From the NCBI RefSeq assembly GCF_005222955.1, contig NZ_LWUA01000221.1:1-64000 (forward strand): DNA of 64,000 bases. Reading direction: 5' to 3'. The notes under the pieces were generated by a model. That model worked only from the letters and a program-made list of their open reading frames with translations, ran no database searches and was not told where the DNA came from. Shown piece by piece: positions 42,339 to 51,812 of this stretch. Each line of letters opens with the position of its first letter. Position 1 is the first letter of the stretch. A program made the position numbers and the translations under genes. This stretch comes from Blastococcus sp. CCUG 61487 (GTDB lineage: Bacteria; Actinomycetota; Actinomycetes; Mycobacteriales; Geodermatophilaceae).

Positions 42339-43283
42339 TCAGTCGACGGCCCGCACGGTGACCGGGGGCACCCCGGTCACCCGCTTGTAGGCCCGGGAGA
42401 ACGCCGCCTCGGACTCGTACCCCAGCCGCCGGGCGACCTCGCCCACCCGCGCGCCGCGGGCGAGGTCGGCGGTGGCCAGGTGCATCCGCCAGCGGGTGAC
42501 GTAGCGCAGGGCCGGCTCACCGGCCAGCTCGGTGAACCGGGCGGCGAACGCGGACCGGGACATCCGCGCCTCCGCCGCCAGCCGGTCCAGCGTCCAGGCC
42601 GCGCCCGGCTCGCGGTGCACCCGGGCCACCGCACGCCCGACCTGCGGGTCGCGCAGCGCGCGCAGCCAGCCCGGGCCGTGCTCGCCGCTGTCCAGCCAGC
42701 CCCGGATCGCCTGGACGACGACGACGTCGGCGAGCCGGGTGACGACCGCCTCCGCTCCCGGCCGGTCGTGCCGGACCTCGTCGGCGATCATCCCGAGCAG
42801 CACGGTCAACCAGCCGCCCCGCGCGGCGTCGGCGGTGTCCACGAGCAGCACCGGCGGCAGCAGCCCCAGCAGGTGCCCGGCGCCCGGACGCTCCGGCTCC
42901 AGCACACCGCACACCAGGCGGGCCGGTGCGCCACCGCCGTCCAACCGCAGCACGGAGTAGTGCTCGCCCAGGTACTCCTGCGGCAGCAGATCGGCACGGC
43001 CCTCGATCCGCGCGCCGGCGTCGCTGCGCAGCACGTGCCCGCGGCCGTGCGGCACCAGCGCGAGATCACCGGAGCGCAGCGGGTGGGTCTCGCCGTCGAC
43101 CTCGAGCAGGCAGCTCCCCTCGGTGACGAGGTGGAAGCTCACGCAGGCCGGCAGCGCCGGCATCTCCACACCCCACGGAGCACTGCCCTCGGCCCGGCAG
43201 TAGAAGGTCCCCCGCATGCGCAGGTCCCCCAGCACGGGTCCGAGGGGGTCGACGGGCGCCCACGGGGCGGCGGGGTCGGGCAC
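42339..43283 (-). CDS. AraC-family regulator with cupin sensor
   Basis: A 314-residue regulator. The N-terminal cupin-6-type ligand domain has VSFHLVTEGSCLLEVDGETH and LRSGDLALVPHGRGH. The C-terminal double helix-turn-helix covers about residues 205-310, with WTLDRLAAEARMSRSAFAAR and VARRLGYESEAAFSRAYKRV. Members of this group commonly control a divergent oxidoreductase, and here it faces an NAD(P)-binding protein gene with 153 bp between them. Confidence 0.92.
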   Translation of the reverse strand: MPDPAAPWAPVDPLGPVLGDLRMRGTFYCRAEGSAPWGVEMPALPACVSFHLVTEGSCLLEVDGETHPLRSGDLALVPHGRGHVLRSDAGARIEGRADLLPQEYLGEHYSVLRLDGGGAPARLVCGVLEPERPGAGHLLGLLPPVLLVDTADAARGGWLTVLLGMIADEVRHDRPGAEAVVTRLADVVVVQAIRGWLDSGEHGPGWLRALRDPQVGRAVARVHREPGAAWTLDRLAAEARMSRSAFAARFTELAGEPALRYVTRWRMHLATADLARGARVGEVARRLGYESEAAFSRAYKRVTGVPPVTVRAVD

Positions 43284-43436
43284 CGGCTCAGTCTCGTCGT
43301 GGACGACCGGCGGCGTCCAGATGCACTGGACGAACGGTCATGAAATCCGGACGCTCGACCGTTCTTCGCTGCCGGTCGTCCCGCGACGCTGGACCGTGCC
43401 GGTCGCAGGGGCCGGCGCCGAGCAAGGGAGCGAGTC

Positions 43437-44111
43437 ATGCAGGTGCTGGTCGTGGGTGCGACGGGTGGATCGGGCCGGGCGGCAGTGGCCGCTCTGGCCG
43501 CGGAGGGGCACGGGGTGACCGCGCTGGCCCGGCGGGCGAGCACGGAGCTGGCCGGGCTGCCGGGCGTCCGGCCGGTCGACGGCGACGCCACGGTGCCCGA
43601 CGACGTCGACGCCGCGGTGCGAGGCCAGGACGCCGTGGTGGTGACGCTCGGGATCACGGAGAGCGCGCTGCGGGTCCGGCTGCGGGGCAGCTCGGGCACG
43701 CCGGCCGACGTCCGGTCGCGGGGCACGGCCGCGGTCGTCGCGGCCATGCGACGGCACGGGGTGCGGCGGCTGGTCGTCCAGTCCTCCTACGGCGTGGGCG
43801 AGACCCGTCACCTGCTGCCGTTGTCGGCGCGGCTGGTCTTCGCCTTGCTGCTGAGGCCGCAGATCGCCGACCACGAGGTGCAGGAGGACGTCGTTCGCAG
43901 CAGCGGGCTGGACTGGACGCTGGTGCAGCCGGTCTACCTCACCGACGGCGACGAGCCGGCGGTGCTCACCACCGACGGCTCGGTCGAGGGGATGAAGGTC
44001 TCGCGGCGCGCGGTCGGCGGGGTCCTGGCCCGGCTGGCCACGGGTGGCGACGACGTCGGCCGCTGCGTCGCGGTCTCCGGCGGCGTCCCGGTGGCCGCGG
44101 GCGCGGCCTAG
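43437..44111 (+). CDS. NAD(P)-binding NmrA-like oxidoreductase (atypical SDR)
   Basis: A 224-residue Rossmann protein. The dinucleotide motif VLVVGATGGSGRAAVAALAA is at the N-terminus; AVVVTLGIT and LVVQSSYGVGE are in the middle; and LDWTLVQPVYLTDG is the typical atypical-SDR-7/NmrA end. It is short and lacks YxxxK, so it may be a redox sensor or a reductase of quinones or flavins. ATG at 43437. Divergent from the AraC-type regulator, its likely controller. Confidence 0.88.
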   Translation: MQVLVVGATGGSGRAAVAALAAEGHGVTALARRASTELAGLPGVRPVDGDATVPDDVDAAVRGQDAVVVTLGITESALRVRLRGSSGTPADVRSRGTAAVVAAMRRHGVRRLVVQSSYGVGETRHLLPLSARLVFALLLRPQIADHEVQEDVVRSSGLDWTLVQPVYLTDGDEPAVLTTDGSVEGMKVSRRAVGGVLARLATGGDDVGRCVAVSGGVPVAAGAA

Positions 44112-44120
44112 GGTCGGGGC

Positions 44121-45113
44121 ATGCGTGCGGTGACGATCAGCGAACCCGGCGGCCCCGAGGTGCTCGGCTGGGCGGAGGTGCCCGACCCGGTCTGCGGCCC
44201 GGGTGAGGTGATCGTCGACGTCGCCGCCACCGCGGTGAACCGGGCCGACCTGCTCCAGCGTCAGGGCTTCTACCCGCCGCCGAAGGGCGCCAGCGAGATC
44301 CTCGGGCTGGAGTGCAGCGGCGTCATCAGCGAGGTCGGCGAGGGCGTCGAGGGCTGGTCGGTCGGCGACGAGGTGTGCGCGCTGCTGTCGGGCGGCGGGT
44401 ACGCCGAGCGGGTCGCCGTCCCGGCCGGCCAGCTGCTGCCCCGGCCCGCGGGCGTCGAGCTGGCGACGGCGGCCGCGCTGCCCGAGGTCGTCTGCACCGT
44501 GTGGTCCAACGTCTTCCTGCTCGCCGCGCTGCGCCGCGGCGACAGCTTCCTCGTCCACGGCGGTTCGAGCGGCATCGGCACCATGGCCATCCAGCTCGCC
44601 GCCCGCGCCGGCGCGCGCGTGTTCACCACGGCCGGGACGGCGGCCAAGCTCGACGTCTGCCGGGAACTGGGCGCGGAGGTGGCGATCAACTACCGCGAGG
44701 AGGACTTCGTCGAGCGGGTGCGCGAGGCGACCGGCGGCCGCGGGGTCGACGTCCTCCTGGACAACATGGGCGCCAAGTACCTGGACCGGAACATCGACGC
44801 CCTCGCCACGGGCGGCCGGCTGGTCGTGATCGGCATGCAGGGCGGCAGCAAGGCGGAGCTGAACCTCGGCAAGCTGCTGGCCAAGCGCGCCGCGGTGCAC
44901 GCCACCACGCTGCGTTCCCGGCCGGCGACCGGGCCCGGCGGCAAGGCCGAGATCGTCGCCGCGGTCCGCCACGACGTGTGGCCGGACGTCGAGCGCGGCT
45001 CGGTGCGACCCATCGTCGACCGCCGACTGCCGATGTCGCGGGCCGCCGAGGCACATCGGGTGGTGGAGGCCAGCGAGCACGTCGGCAAGGTGCTGCTCCT
45101 GCCGGCGGACTGA
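44121..45113 (+). CDS. NAD(P)H quinone oxidoreductase, PIG3 family
   Basis: A 330-residue zinc-less medium-chain reductase. The N-terminal GroES-like domain has VNRADLLQRQGFYPPPKGAS and ILGLECSGVISEVG. The Rossmann domain has VHGGSSGIGTMAIQLAARAG. The PIG3-type insertion VVIGMQGGSKAELNLGKLLA and the C-terminal VDRRLPMSRAAEAHRVVEAS are present. Reduces quinones or enones. ATG at 44121 lies 9 bp after the NmrA-like gene, so they probably form an operon. Confidence 0.93.
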   Translation: MRAVTISEPGGPEVLGWAEVPDPVCGPGEVIVDVAATAVNRADLLQRQGFYPPPKGASEILGLECSGVISEVGEGVEGWSVGDEVCALLSGGGYAERVAVPAGQLLPRPAGVELATAAALPEVVCTVWSNVFLLAALRRGDSFLVHGGSSGIGTMAIQLAARAGARVFTTAGTAAKLDVCRELGAEVAINYREEDFVERVREATGGRGVDVLLDNMGAKYLDRNIDALATGGRLVVIGMQGGSKAELNLGKLLAKRAAVHATTLRSRPATGPGGKAEIVAAVRHDVWPDVERGSVRPIVDRRLPMSRAAEAHRVVEASEHVGKVLLLPAD

Positions 45114-45141
45114 CGCAGGACCAGCGGCTGACCAGCGCGGG

Positions 45142-46368
45142 CTAGCGCACCGCCGAGCGGGCCCGGAGGGCGGCGACGGCGTCGATCACCAGGCCGACCT
45201 CGTCCGGGGTGTTGTAGTGCAGCAGGCCGATCCGGACCGCTCCGCCGCTCTCGGTCACGCCGAGGGCGTCGAACAGCTCGCGGGCGTAGGCGTCGCCGTC
45301 CCAGACGCAGATGCCCTGCCGGTTGAGCTCGGCGGCGACCTGGCGCGGGCGCATGCCGTCGACGCGGAAGGCGAGGGTCGGCGTCGTCCGCTCCGGGCGG
45401 CCGATCACCTGGACGTGCCGCATGGCACGCAAGGCCTGGTCCAGCCAGCCGAACAGCTCGCCCTCGTACCGGGCGACGGCGGCCATCGAGGCGCGCAGCC
45501 GCTCGCGGCGCGACCCCGGCGTCTCCCCCGACAGCGCGGCCAGGTGGTCGACCGCCGCGGAGACGCCGGCGTACAGCTCGTGCGGCGCGCTGCCGGCCTC
45601 GAAGCGGTCGGGCACCTTGTCCGACGACGGCACGAGCTTGTCGGGGTGGAGGTGGGCCAGCAGCTGCGGGTCCGCGACCACCGCGCCCACGTGCGGCCCG
45701 CCCCACTTCGACGCGGAGAGCGCCAGGAAGTCCGCGCCGAGAGCCGTGCGGTCCAGGTACAGGTGCGGGGCGGCGTGCGCGGCGTCGACGTAGACCATCG
45801 CGCCGACGGCGTGCGCCCGGTGCGAGATCTCGGCGACCTCGGGGCAGGTGCCGATCGCGCTGCTCGCCGCGGTGAGCGCCACCAGGCGGGTCCGGCGGGA
45901 GAGCAGGTCGGCGTACTGCCAGGCGGGCAGCTCCCCGGTCTCGATGTCCACCTCGGCCCAGCGCACCTCGACACCCCGTTCCGCGGCCACCTGCACCCAC
46001 GGGCGGATGTTGGCATCGTGGTCCAGCCGGCTCACCACGATCTCGTCGCCCGGCCGCCAGGTCTTCCCGATCGCGCGCGCCATCGTGTACGTCACGGCGG
46101 TCATGCTCGGGCCCAGCACGACGCCGGCGGGGGCTCCGCCCACCAGGTCGGCCAGCGCCGACCGCGCCCCGCTCACCAGCGCCTCGGCCCGCGCGGAGGC
46201 GGCGAACACCCCGCCCCGCTCGGCCAGCGGGATGCGCAGCGCGTGCCCGACCGCGCGGGCGACGTCCTCGGGCACGAGCGAGCCGGCCGGGCCGTCGACG
46301 TGCACGTATCCGTCGGCCAGGGCGGGGAAGAGGCCGCGGACCCGAGCGACGTCCAGCCGGGCCTCCAT
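45142..46368 (-). CDS. Class V aminotransferase, cysteine-desulfurase-like (VC1184 subfamily)
   Basis: A 408-residue PLP enzyme. MVYVDAAHAAPHLYLD supplies the Asp/His pair that holds the cofactor ring, and FLALSASKWGGPHVGA carries the PLP-binding Lys near residue 220. The N-terminal FPALADGYVHVDGPAGSLVP and the MTAVTYTMARAIGKTW segment match the cysteine-desulfurase-like subgroup rather than IscS/SufS. No Fe-S assembly genes are nearby, and I see no obvious SufS-type active-site Cys loop. The true reaction is uncertain. Confidence 0.88.
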   Translation of the reverse strand: MEARLDVARVRGLFPALADGYVHVDGPAGSLVPEDVARAVGHALRIPLAERGGVFAASARAEALVSGARSALADLVGGAPAGVVLGPSMTAVTYTMARAIGKTWRPGDEIVVSRLDHDANIRPWVQVAAERGVEVRWAEVDIETGELPAWQYADLLSRRTRLVALTAASSAIGTCPEVAEISHRAHAVGAMVYVDAAHAAPHLYLDRTALGADFLALSASKWGGPHVGAVVADPQLLAHLHPDKLVPSSDKVPDRFEAGSAPHELYAGVSAAVDHLAALSGETPGSRRERLRASMAAVARYEGELFGWLDQALRAMRHVQVIGRPERTTPTLAFRVDGMRPRQVAAELNRQGICVWDGDAYARELFDALGVTESGGAVRIGLLHYNTPDEVGLVIDAVAALRARSAVR

Positions 46369-46467
46369 GCCTGCGCACCCTAGTTGCCCGCGCCTCCTCC
46401 ACGGGGGTGGACGGGGCGGCGCCGGACTCGCGGTGAGGCGTCGGCGGGCGGGGGGCAGGATGGGGCC

Positions 46468-47031
46468 ATGACGGCACCCGGGAACAGCAGCGAACGTCGG
46501 CAGCAGGTGCTCGTGGTGGGCCCCGACGGGCAGCCGGTGGGCGCCCTCCCGATGGCCCCCTCGTCCGGCACCGGCGAGAACGGTGACGACGGCGACGACG
46601 GCGCGCTGCAGGTGAACGAGATGGTGGAGCAGCCGGCCAAGGTCATGCGCATCGGCACGATGATCAAGCAGTTGCTAAAGGAGGTGCGGGCCGCGCCCCT
46701 CGACGAGGCGAGCCGCAACCGGCTGCGCGACATCCACGCCTCGTCGATCCGCGAGCTGGAGCAGGGCCTCGCGCCCGAGCTGCGGGAGGAGCTGGAGCGG
46801 ATCACGCTGCCGTTCAGCGAGGACTCCACGCCCACGGACGCCGAGCTGCGGATCGCCCAGGCCCAGCTGGTCGGCTGGCTGGAAGGTGTCTTCCACGGCA
46901 TCCAGACCGCGCTGTTCGCCCAGCAGATGGCCGCGCGGGCGCAGCTGGAGGAGATGCGCCGCAAGGCCCTCCCCGGCGGCCTGCCCCAGCAGCAGCCCGA
47001 CGCGCGCCCCGGCGGCGGCCAGTACCTCTGA
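46468..47031 (+). CDS. bpa: Bacterial proteasome activator Bpa (DUF2587)
   Basis: A 187-residue protein. A low-complexity acidic N-terminus of about 50 residues is followed by a four-helix region with PAKVMRIGTMIKQLLKEVRA, RDIHASSIRELEQGLAPEL and LRIAQAQLVGWLEGVFHGIQ, the Bpa/PafE core. The C-terminus ends GGGQYL, the GQYL/HbYX-like motif that docks into 20S proteasome pockets and opens the gate without ATP. Known Bpa forms a dodecameric ring that delivers unfolded substrates such as HspR. The proteasome genes are not in this window. ATG at 46468 follows a GG-rich leader. Confidence 0.93.
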   Translation: MTAPGNSSERRQQVLVVGPDGQPVGALPMAPSSGTGENGDDGDDGALQVNEMVEQPAKVMRIGTMIKQLLKEVRAAPLDEASRNRLRDIHASSIRELEQGLAPELREELERITLPFSEDSTPTDAELRIAQAQLVGWLEGVFHGIQTALFAQQMAARAQLEEMRRKALPGGLPQQQPDARPGGGQYL

Positions 47032-47069
47032 GGCCGTCGGCCGCCCTCCCCGCCCGCCCCCGCGGCTGG

Positions 47070-47146
47070 GATCAGGTCACCTGATCATCGAGTGTCCTCC
47101 CACGTGGTGCGCGCTGAGGGTGGACGCGCTACGACGAGGGAGGACG
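47070..47146 (+). repeat. Mosaic repeat family R, locus R5 (forward)
   Basis: GATCAGGTCACCTGATC at 47070-47086, then TGTCCTCCCAC, CTGAGGGTGGAC and GAGGGAGGAC. It lies left of the AbiEi-like gene. R6, on the other side of that gene, is in the opposite orientation. Confidence 0.8.
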
Positions 47147-47229
47147 CGGCGGGCTGTGGGTGAACAGGGTTCGTCCACAGATCGGTCCACGCCGTTCTGC
47201 CCCGCACGCCGTCGCCCGATCGTGGCCGC

Positions 47230-48234
47230 GTGCATCCCGACCTCGCCTTCGCCATCCGTCGACGCGGCGGCGTCTTCACCGTCGCCGACGCCCGCCGCGC
47301 CGGTTACCGCCCCGACGAGGTCCGCGCCGCCGTCGGCAGCGGCGCCTGGTACCGGCTGCGGCGCGGTATCTACGTCACCGCGCAGACCTGGGCCGAGGCG
47401 ACCGACGACCGCTCGCGCCACGTCCTCCACGCGCTCGCCACGCTCACCGCGCTCGGACCCGGACCCGTCCTCAGCCACACCTCGGCTGCGCGGTTCCACG
47501 GGTTCCTACTCCCCCGTGGCGTCGACACCGACGTCCGGCTCACCCACCCCGACCAGTGGCGGACCGGCCCGGGCTACCGGATCACCGCAGCCACGTTGAC
47601 CGCGGACGACGTCCTCCGCGCCGGCGCCCTGTCCGTCACCTCGGCCGCCCGCACCCTCGTGGACTGTGCCCGAGAGTGGGACCCGGCCGACGCCGTCGTC
47701 GCCATGGACGCCGCGCTCCACGCGGAGCGGGTCCGGCGCCGGGACCTGGTCGCCACGGTGATGGCGCAGAGCCACTGGCTCGGTATCGGCGGGGCGGCCC
47801 GGGCGGTCCAGCTGACCGACGGGCGGGCGGAGTCTCCGCTGGAGACCCGGGGCCGGCTCGGTCTGCTGGCAGCCGGTTTCCGCAGCTTCGAATCGCAGGT
47901 GGAGCTGCACGGCCCCGCGGGGTTCGTCGCCCGGCTCGACGGCTGGTTGGACGACCTGGGGGTGGCCGTCGAGTTCGACGGCTTCGTGAAGTACGCCGAT
48001 CCGCGGGACCAGCGCACTCCGGCCGAAGTGGCGTGGGACGAGAAGCGGCGCGAGGACCTCATCCGCGATCTCGACGTCCCGGTCGTGCGCATCGTGCAGG
48101 CCGACCTGCCGCGACTGGAGCGGCCGATCCGGCGGCTGGACGAACTGCGGACCCGGCCCCTGCCCGGCCCGCGTCGATACCGCATCGTCCGTACACCGGA
48201 GCCCGGTTCCGACGACGGCGACGCGGCCGCCTGA
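47230..48234 (+). CDS. AbiEi-antitoxin-like domain protein with C-terminal DUF559/Vsr-like region
   Basis: A 334-residue protein. Residues 1-50 are the winged-helix AbiEi N-terminal domain: AFAIRRRGGVFTVADARRAG, then WYRLRRGIYV. The middle region has ALGPGPVLSHTSAARFHGF and ALSVTSAARTLVDCAREW, typical of this actinobacterial family. The C-terminal ~100 residues (ESPLETRGRLGLLAAGF, VAVEFDGFVKYADP, DLDVPVVRI) resemble an endonuclease-like DUF559/Vsr fold with possible E...D/E-x-K residues. No AbiEii nucleotidyltransferase toxin is adjacent, so it is not a standard type IV toxin-antitoxin pair. Bracketed by inverted R-family repeats; possibly mobile. Confidence 0.8.
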   Translation: MHPDLAFAIRRRGGVFTVADARRAGYRPDEVRAAVGSGAWYRLRRGIYVTAQTWAEATDDRSRHVLHALATLTALGPGPVLSHTSAARFHGFLLPRGVDTDVRLTHPDQWRTGPGYRITAATLTADDVLRAGALSVTSAARTLVDCAREWDPADAVVAMDAALHAERVRRRDLVATVMAQSHWLGIGGAARAVQLTDGRAESPLETRGRLGLLAAGFRSFESQVELHGPAGFVARLDGWLDDLGVAVEFDGFVKYADPRDQRTPAEVAWDEKRREDLIRDLDVPVVRIVQADLPRLERPIRRLDELRTRPLPGPRRYRIVRTPEPGSDDGDAAA

Positions 48235-48239
48235 GCCCC

Positions 48240-48314
48240 TCCTCCCTCAGCGCCGAGCGTCCTCCCTCACCGCACACCACGAGGGAGGACGCTCGACGAT
48301 CAGGTCACCTGATC
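48240..48314 (-). repeat. Mosaic repeat family R, locus R6 (inverted)
   Basis: Read on the plus strand: CTCCTCCCTCAG, GTCCTCCCTCAC, CGAGGGAGGACGCTCG, then GATCAGGTCACCTGATC (48298-48314). That is the R5 order reversed. It lies between the AbiEi-like gene and the convergent chemoreceptor gene. Confidence 0.8.
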
Positions 48315-48333
48315 CCAGCCCGGAAGAACGGGG

Positions 48334-49998
48334 TCAGACGGAGAAGCGGGCGATGGCCTCCTGCAGCTCACCGCTCATCCGGGACAGCTCTCGCGCGGCC
48401 TGCTGCGCCTCGGCCACCCGCTGGTTGGTCTCCTGCGTACCAGCGGCCAGCCCGGAGATCGCGGCGGCGATGCCCTGGGTGCCGCTGGCGGCCTCGGCCA
48501 CGTTGCGGTTCATCTCGTTGGTGGTCGCCGTCTGCTCCTCGACCGCCGCGGCGATGGTCGCCTGGAAGTCGTTGATCTCGCCGATGACCGTGGAGATCTG
48601 ACCGATCGCGTCGACCGCGCCGGCGGTGTCGGCCTGGATGGCCTCGACCCGCTGCGAGATGTCCTCGGTGGCCCGGGCGGTCTCCTGCGCCAGCTCCTTG
48701 ACCTCGCTGGCGACGACGGCGAAGCCCTTGCCGGCCTCCCCGGCCCGCGCCGCCTCGATCGTGGCGTTGAGGGCCAGCAGGTTGGTCTGCTCGGCGATGC
48801 CGTTGATCAGCTTGATGACCGTGGCGATCTCCTGCGAGGAGTCGCCCAGCTTGCCGACGGTCCGCGTGGTGTTCTCCGCGACCGACACGGCCTGACCGGC
48901 GATCCGGGCGGCCTCGGTGGCGTTGTGCGCGATCTCGCGGATCGCAGACTCCATCTGGGAGGAGCCGGTGGCCACGGTGTCGACGCTCGAGGCGACCGCG
49001 CCGGCCGAGGAGACGACCTCGTCGGCCTGGCCGGCAGCGGTCTCCGCGTTGAGCCGCATGCCCTCGCTCACCGAGCTGAGCTGGGAGGACGCCGCCGCGA
49101 GGCGGGTCGAGGAGTCGTTGACCAGCACCAGCACGTCGCCGATCGCGTCCAGCGTCTCGTCCAGGGACGCCGCCATGTCCTGCAGCTCGGCGCCTCCGGT
49201 CCGGCCGGCGCGCACGGTCATGTCCCCGGCCGCGACCTGGCCGAGCACCTCGCGGATCCGCTGGACCGGCCGGGTGACGCCGCGGGAGACGACGGTGGCC
49301 AGGACGACGCTGATCAGCAGCCCGGCGGCCATGATCGCGAGGGTGAGGTTGCGGGCCGCGGCGTACGCGTCGGCCGCCTCGGCGGCAGTCGTCGAGGCCT
49401 CCTGCGCCGCGGCGGCGGTGGCCGCCTCGATCGACTCCTTGATGATCGTCTCGTTCTCGCCCATGAGCGCGAGCAGTTCCAGGGCACGCGCCGGGTTGGC
49501 GGCGATGAAGCCGGGCTGCGAGAGCTCGGCCAGCGCGGGCAGGTAGGTCTCCACGGCCGTGGCGAAGGCGGTGAACGCCGCGCGCGCGTCCGCGGACAGC
49601 GGCATGGCGTCGACGGCGGCGGTGCGGTCGGCCAGGATCTGCATGTACGCCGCGGCGTTCTCCTTCGCCGTGGCGATGGTGGTCTCCGGCAGCAGGGTGA
49701 CGTTGGACCGGGCGACGTTCGCCGACAGCTGCCACCAATCGGCCTCGAGCCGGCGCAGGCCGTCCAGCGGGACGGCGCCGCGGTCGTAGACCTCCTGCGC
49801 GTTGTCGCTCAGCTGCGCCATCCGTTGGATGCCGAAGGCGCCGACGCCGATGGTGGTCAGCGCGACCACGAGGATCGCGGCGAGCATCCGGGTCCGCAGG
49901 CCGATGCGGGCGGTGCGGGCGGGGTCCGGCTGGAGCGGCGTCGTGCCGTCGCCGGTGCCCTCACCGGCCGGTGCGTCCGGGTCGTACGCCTGCTCCAT
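48334..49998 (-). CDS. Methyl-accepting chemotaxis protein
   Basis: A 554-residue receptor. A cytoplasmic N-terminus of about 30 residues is followed by a membrane helix at about 38-58, a four-helix-bundle sensor at about 60-205 (MCP_4HB type), a second helix at about 215-238, a HAMP domain, and a long signalling coiled coil. The hairpin tip [20 protein letters not shown] and the conserved [20 protein letters not shown] / [11 protein letters not shown] region are intact, so it should contact CheA/CheW. No che genes are in the window, so it is an orphan receptor here. ATG at 49998. Confidence 0.93.
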   Translation of the reverse strand: MEQAYDPDAPAGEGTGDGTTPLQPDPARTARIGLRTRMLAAILVVALTTIGVGAFGIQRMAQLSDNAQEVYDRGAVPLDGLRRLEADWWQLSANVARSNVTLLPETTIATAKENAAAYMQILADRTAAVDAMPLSADARAAFTAFATAVETYLPALAELSQPGFIAANPARALELLALMGENETIIKESIEAATAAAAQEASTTAAEAADAYAAARNLTLAIMAAGLLISVVLATVVSRGVTRPVQRIREVLGQVAAGDMTVRAGRTGGAELQDMAASLDETLDAIGDVLVLVNDSSTRLAAASSQLSSVSEGMRLNAETAAGQADEVVSSAGAVASSVDTVATGSSQMESAIREIAHNATEAARIAGQAVSVAENTTRTVGKLGDSSQEIATVIKLINGIAEQTNLLALNATIEAARAGEAGKGFAVVASEVKELAQETARATEDISQRVEAIQADTAGAVDAIGQISTVIGEINDFQATIAAAVEEQTATTNEMNRNVAEAASGTQGIAAAISGLAAGTQETNQRVAEAQQAARELSRMSGELQEAIARFSV

Positions 49999-50104
49999 GC
50001 CTGCCTGCTCTCCTGAGTGCCGAACGATGCGGGTGGGACCTCGCAGTCCTTTCGGCACCGCCGCGGCTTTGTTGAGCCGGTGTCTCGATCGCCGGGGAGA
50101 GTCG

Positions 50105-50908
50105 TTACACGGAGGCCAGGAAGGCGGCGACGCCGTCCTCGTCGTTGCCGTCGGTCACGTCGGTGGCGACGGCGAGCAGCGCGGGATGGGCGTGCGCCAT
50201 CGCGACCGCCCGCCCGCCGCCGGCGCGCACCCACTCGAAGGCGGCGATGTCGTTGGGCATGTCCCCGAAGACGACGACGTCCTCCGGGCCCACCCCGTGC
50301 TCGGCGGCGACGCGCTCGATGCCGGAGGCCTTGGTGACGCCGAGCGCGGAGATCTCGGCGAGCGCGTCGGGGCCGGAGTGGGTGACGGTGGCCCGGCCGC
50401 CGACGACCTCCTCGACCAGGCCGACGAACTCGTCGCGCGGCAGCTCCTCGTGCCGGGCCAGCAGCTTGGCCACCGGTTGGGCGACCATCTCCTCGAGGGT
50501 GGCCACCGCGACACCGGGCGCGTTCACGTCCCAGCGCGGCCGGTAGATCGGTTCGTGACGGAACTCCAGCCCGTACTCGACCGCGAACCAGGTGTCCGGC
50601 TGGCGGCCGCGCAGCTCGTCGGTGACCGAGCGGAGGACGTCGGGATCGACCGGCTCCTCGTGCAGGATCTCGAAGCTCGCCAGGTCCAGCAGCACCGCGC
50701 CGTTGCAGCAGACCGCCGTCCCGTGCTCGAGGACCCTGCGGATCCGGTGCATCCAGCGCGGCGGCCGGCCGGTGGCCAGCACGACGGGGACGCCGTCGGC
50801 GCGCCACCGGTCCAGCTCGGCGAGGGTGGCGTCGCTGACGGTGTCGTCGCTGCGCAGCAGGGTGCCGTCCATGTCGCTGGCGATGAGCCGGGGCTTCCAG
50901 TCAGACAC
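50105..50908 (-). CDS. HAD-superfamily Cof-type phosphatase (2)
   Basis: A 267-residue HAD hydrolase of the Cof/IIB type. Motif I is [15 protein letters not shown], motif II is VLATGRPP, and the C-terminal motif is [16 protein letters not shown] with paired Asp. The IIB cap lies between. Such enzymes dephosphorylate sugar phosphates, flavin or PLP; the substrate is not predictable. The GTG start overlaps the upstream HAD gene by 8 bp. Third gene of the serS operon. Confidence 0.9.
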   Translation of the reverse strand: MSDWKPRLIASDMDGTLLRSDDTVSDATLAELDRWRADGVPVVLATGRPPRWMHRIRRVLEHGTAVCCNGAVLLDLASFEILHEEPVDPDVLRSVTDELRGRQPDTWFAVEYGLEFRHEPIYRPRWDVNAPGVAVATLEEMVAQPVAKLLARHEELPRDEFVGLVEEVVGGRATVTHSGPDALAEISALGVTKASGIERVAAEHGVGPEDVVVFGDMPNDIAAFEWVRAGGGRAVAMAHAHPALLAVATDVTDGNDEDGVAAFLASV

Positions 50909-51812
50909 CGGGAAGCACCGCCTCCAGGTAGCGGGCGACGCCGTCGGCCCGGTGCCCGCTGGTGAGGTGCGGCGTCAGCGCCCGGACCTCGGGGTGCGCG
51001 TTGGCCACCGCGACGGCGCGGCCCCCGGCGTCCTGCACGGCGGCGAGCATCGGCAGGTCGTTGGGCATGTCGCCGAAGACGAGGACGTCGCCGAACCCGA
51101 CGCCGTACCTGTCCAGGGCCATCTGCAGCCCGCTGGCCTTGGTGATCCCGGGCGGCAGCACCTCGATGAAGCCAAGGCCGGCGTGGGTGACCTCGGCGTC
51201 GGCCGGGTCGACGACGGCCCGCGCGTGCGCGAGCAGCTGGTCCTGGTCGAGGGTGTCCGAGCGCAGGAAGACCTTGAGGACGGCGCCCTCCGGCATCACC
51301 TCGCCGCGCTCGAGGACGTGGGAGAGCTCGGGATAGGGCCAGTCGAACCCGTTCTCCACGCGCAGCCGGGTGCGCACCTCGCCCTGCTCCGCGGCGTCCT
51401 CCACGGCGATCGTGACGTCGCCGGCGACGCCTTCGATCGCCTCGATCACCCGGACGGCGTGCTCGCGGGGCATCGCGACCGTCCGCAGCACCTCCTCGCG
51501 CTCGAGGTCGACGACGAACCCGCCCTGGCTCAGCACGGCGATGCCGCGGCCGCCGAGGGCGTCGTGCACGGTCTCGAGCAACCGGGGGCCGCGGCCGGTG
51601 ACGCCGACGACGGGGATGCCCGCCGCCCAGCACGCGTCGAGGGCCTCCCGGGTGCGGGCGCTGACCCGGCCGTGCTCGTCGAGCAGCGTGCCGTCGAGGT
51701 CGCTGGCCACGAGCTTCGGCCGCCACGGGTCGAGCTTCCCGAGGTCGACCACCCGGTCCGCGCCCGGCAGGATCCCGTGCGGCCGGATGGCCCGTGGCGG
51801 GCGCGCGGTCAT
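50901..51812 (-). CDS. HAD-superfamily Cof-type phosphatase (1)
   Basis: A 303-residue HAD hydrolase, paralogue of the next gene. Motif I is [17 protein letters not shown], motif II is VVGVTGRGP, and the last motif is [17 protein letters not shown]. It has an N-terminal extension of about 30 residues. ATG overlaps the serS stop by 4 bp (ATGA), so all three genes are translationally coupled. Confidence 0.9.
   Translation of the reverse strand: MTARPPRAIRPHGILPGADRVVDLGKLDPWRPKLVASDLDGTLLDEHGRVSARTREALDACWAAGIPVVGVTGRGPRLLETVHDALGGRGIAVLSQGGFVVDLEREEVLRTVAMPREHAVRVIEAIEGVAGDVTIAVEDAAEQGEVRTRLRVENGFDWPYPELSHVLERGEVMPEGAVLKVFLRSDTLDQDQLLAHARAVVDPADAEVTHAGLGFIEVLPPGITKASGLQMALDRYGVGFGDVLVFGDMPNDLPMLAAVQDAGGRAVAVANAHPEVRALTPHLTSGHRADGVARYLEAVLPGV

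Noticed and set aside
47230-48234. Complete type IV toxin-antitoxin system
   Set aside because: Only an AbiEi-like antitoxin domain is present. No AbiEii nucleotidyltransferase toxin is encoded next to it, and the neighbours are bpa and a chemoreceptor.
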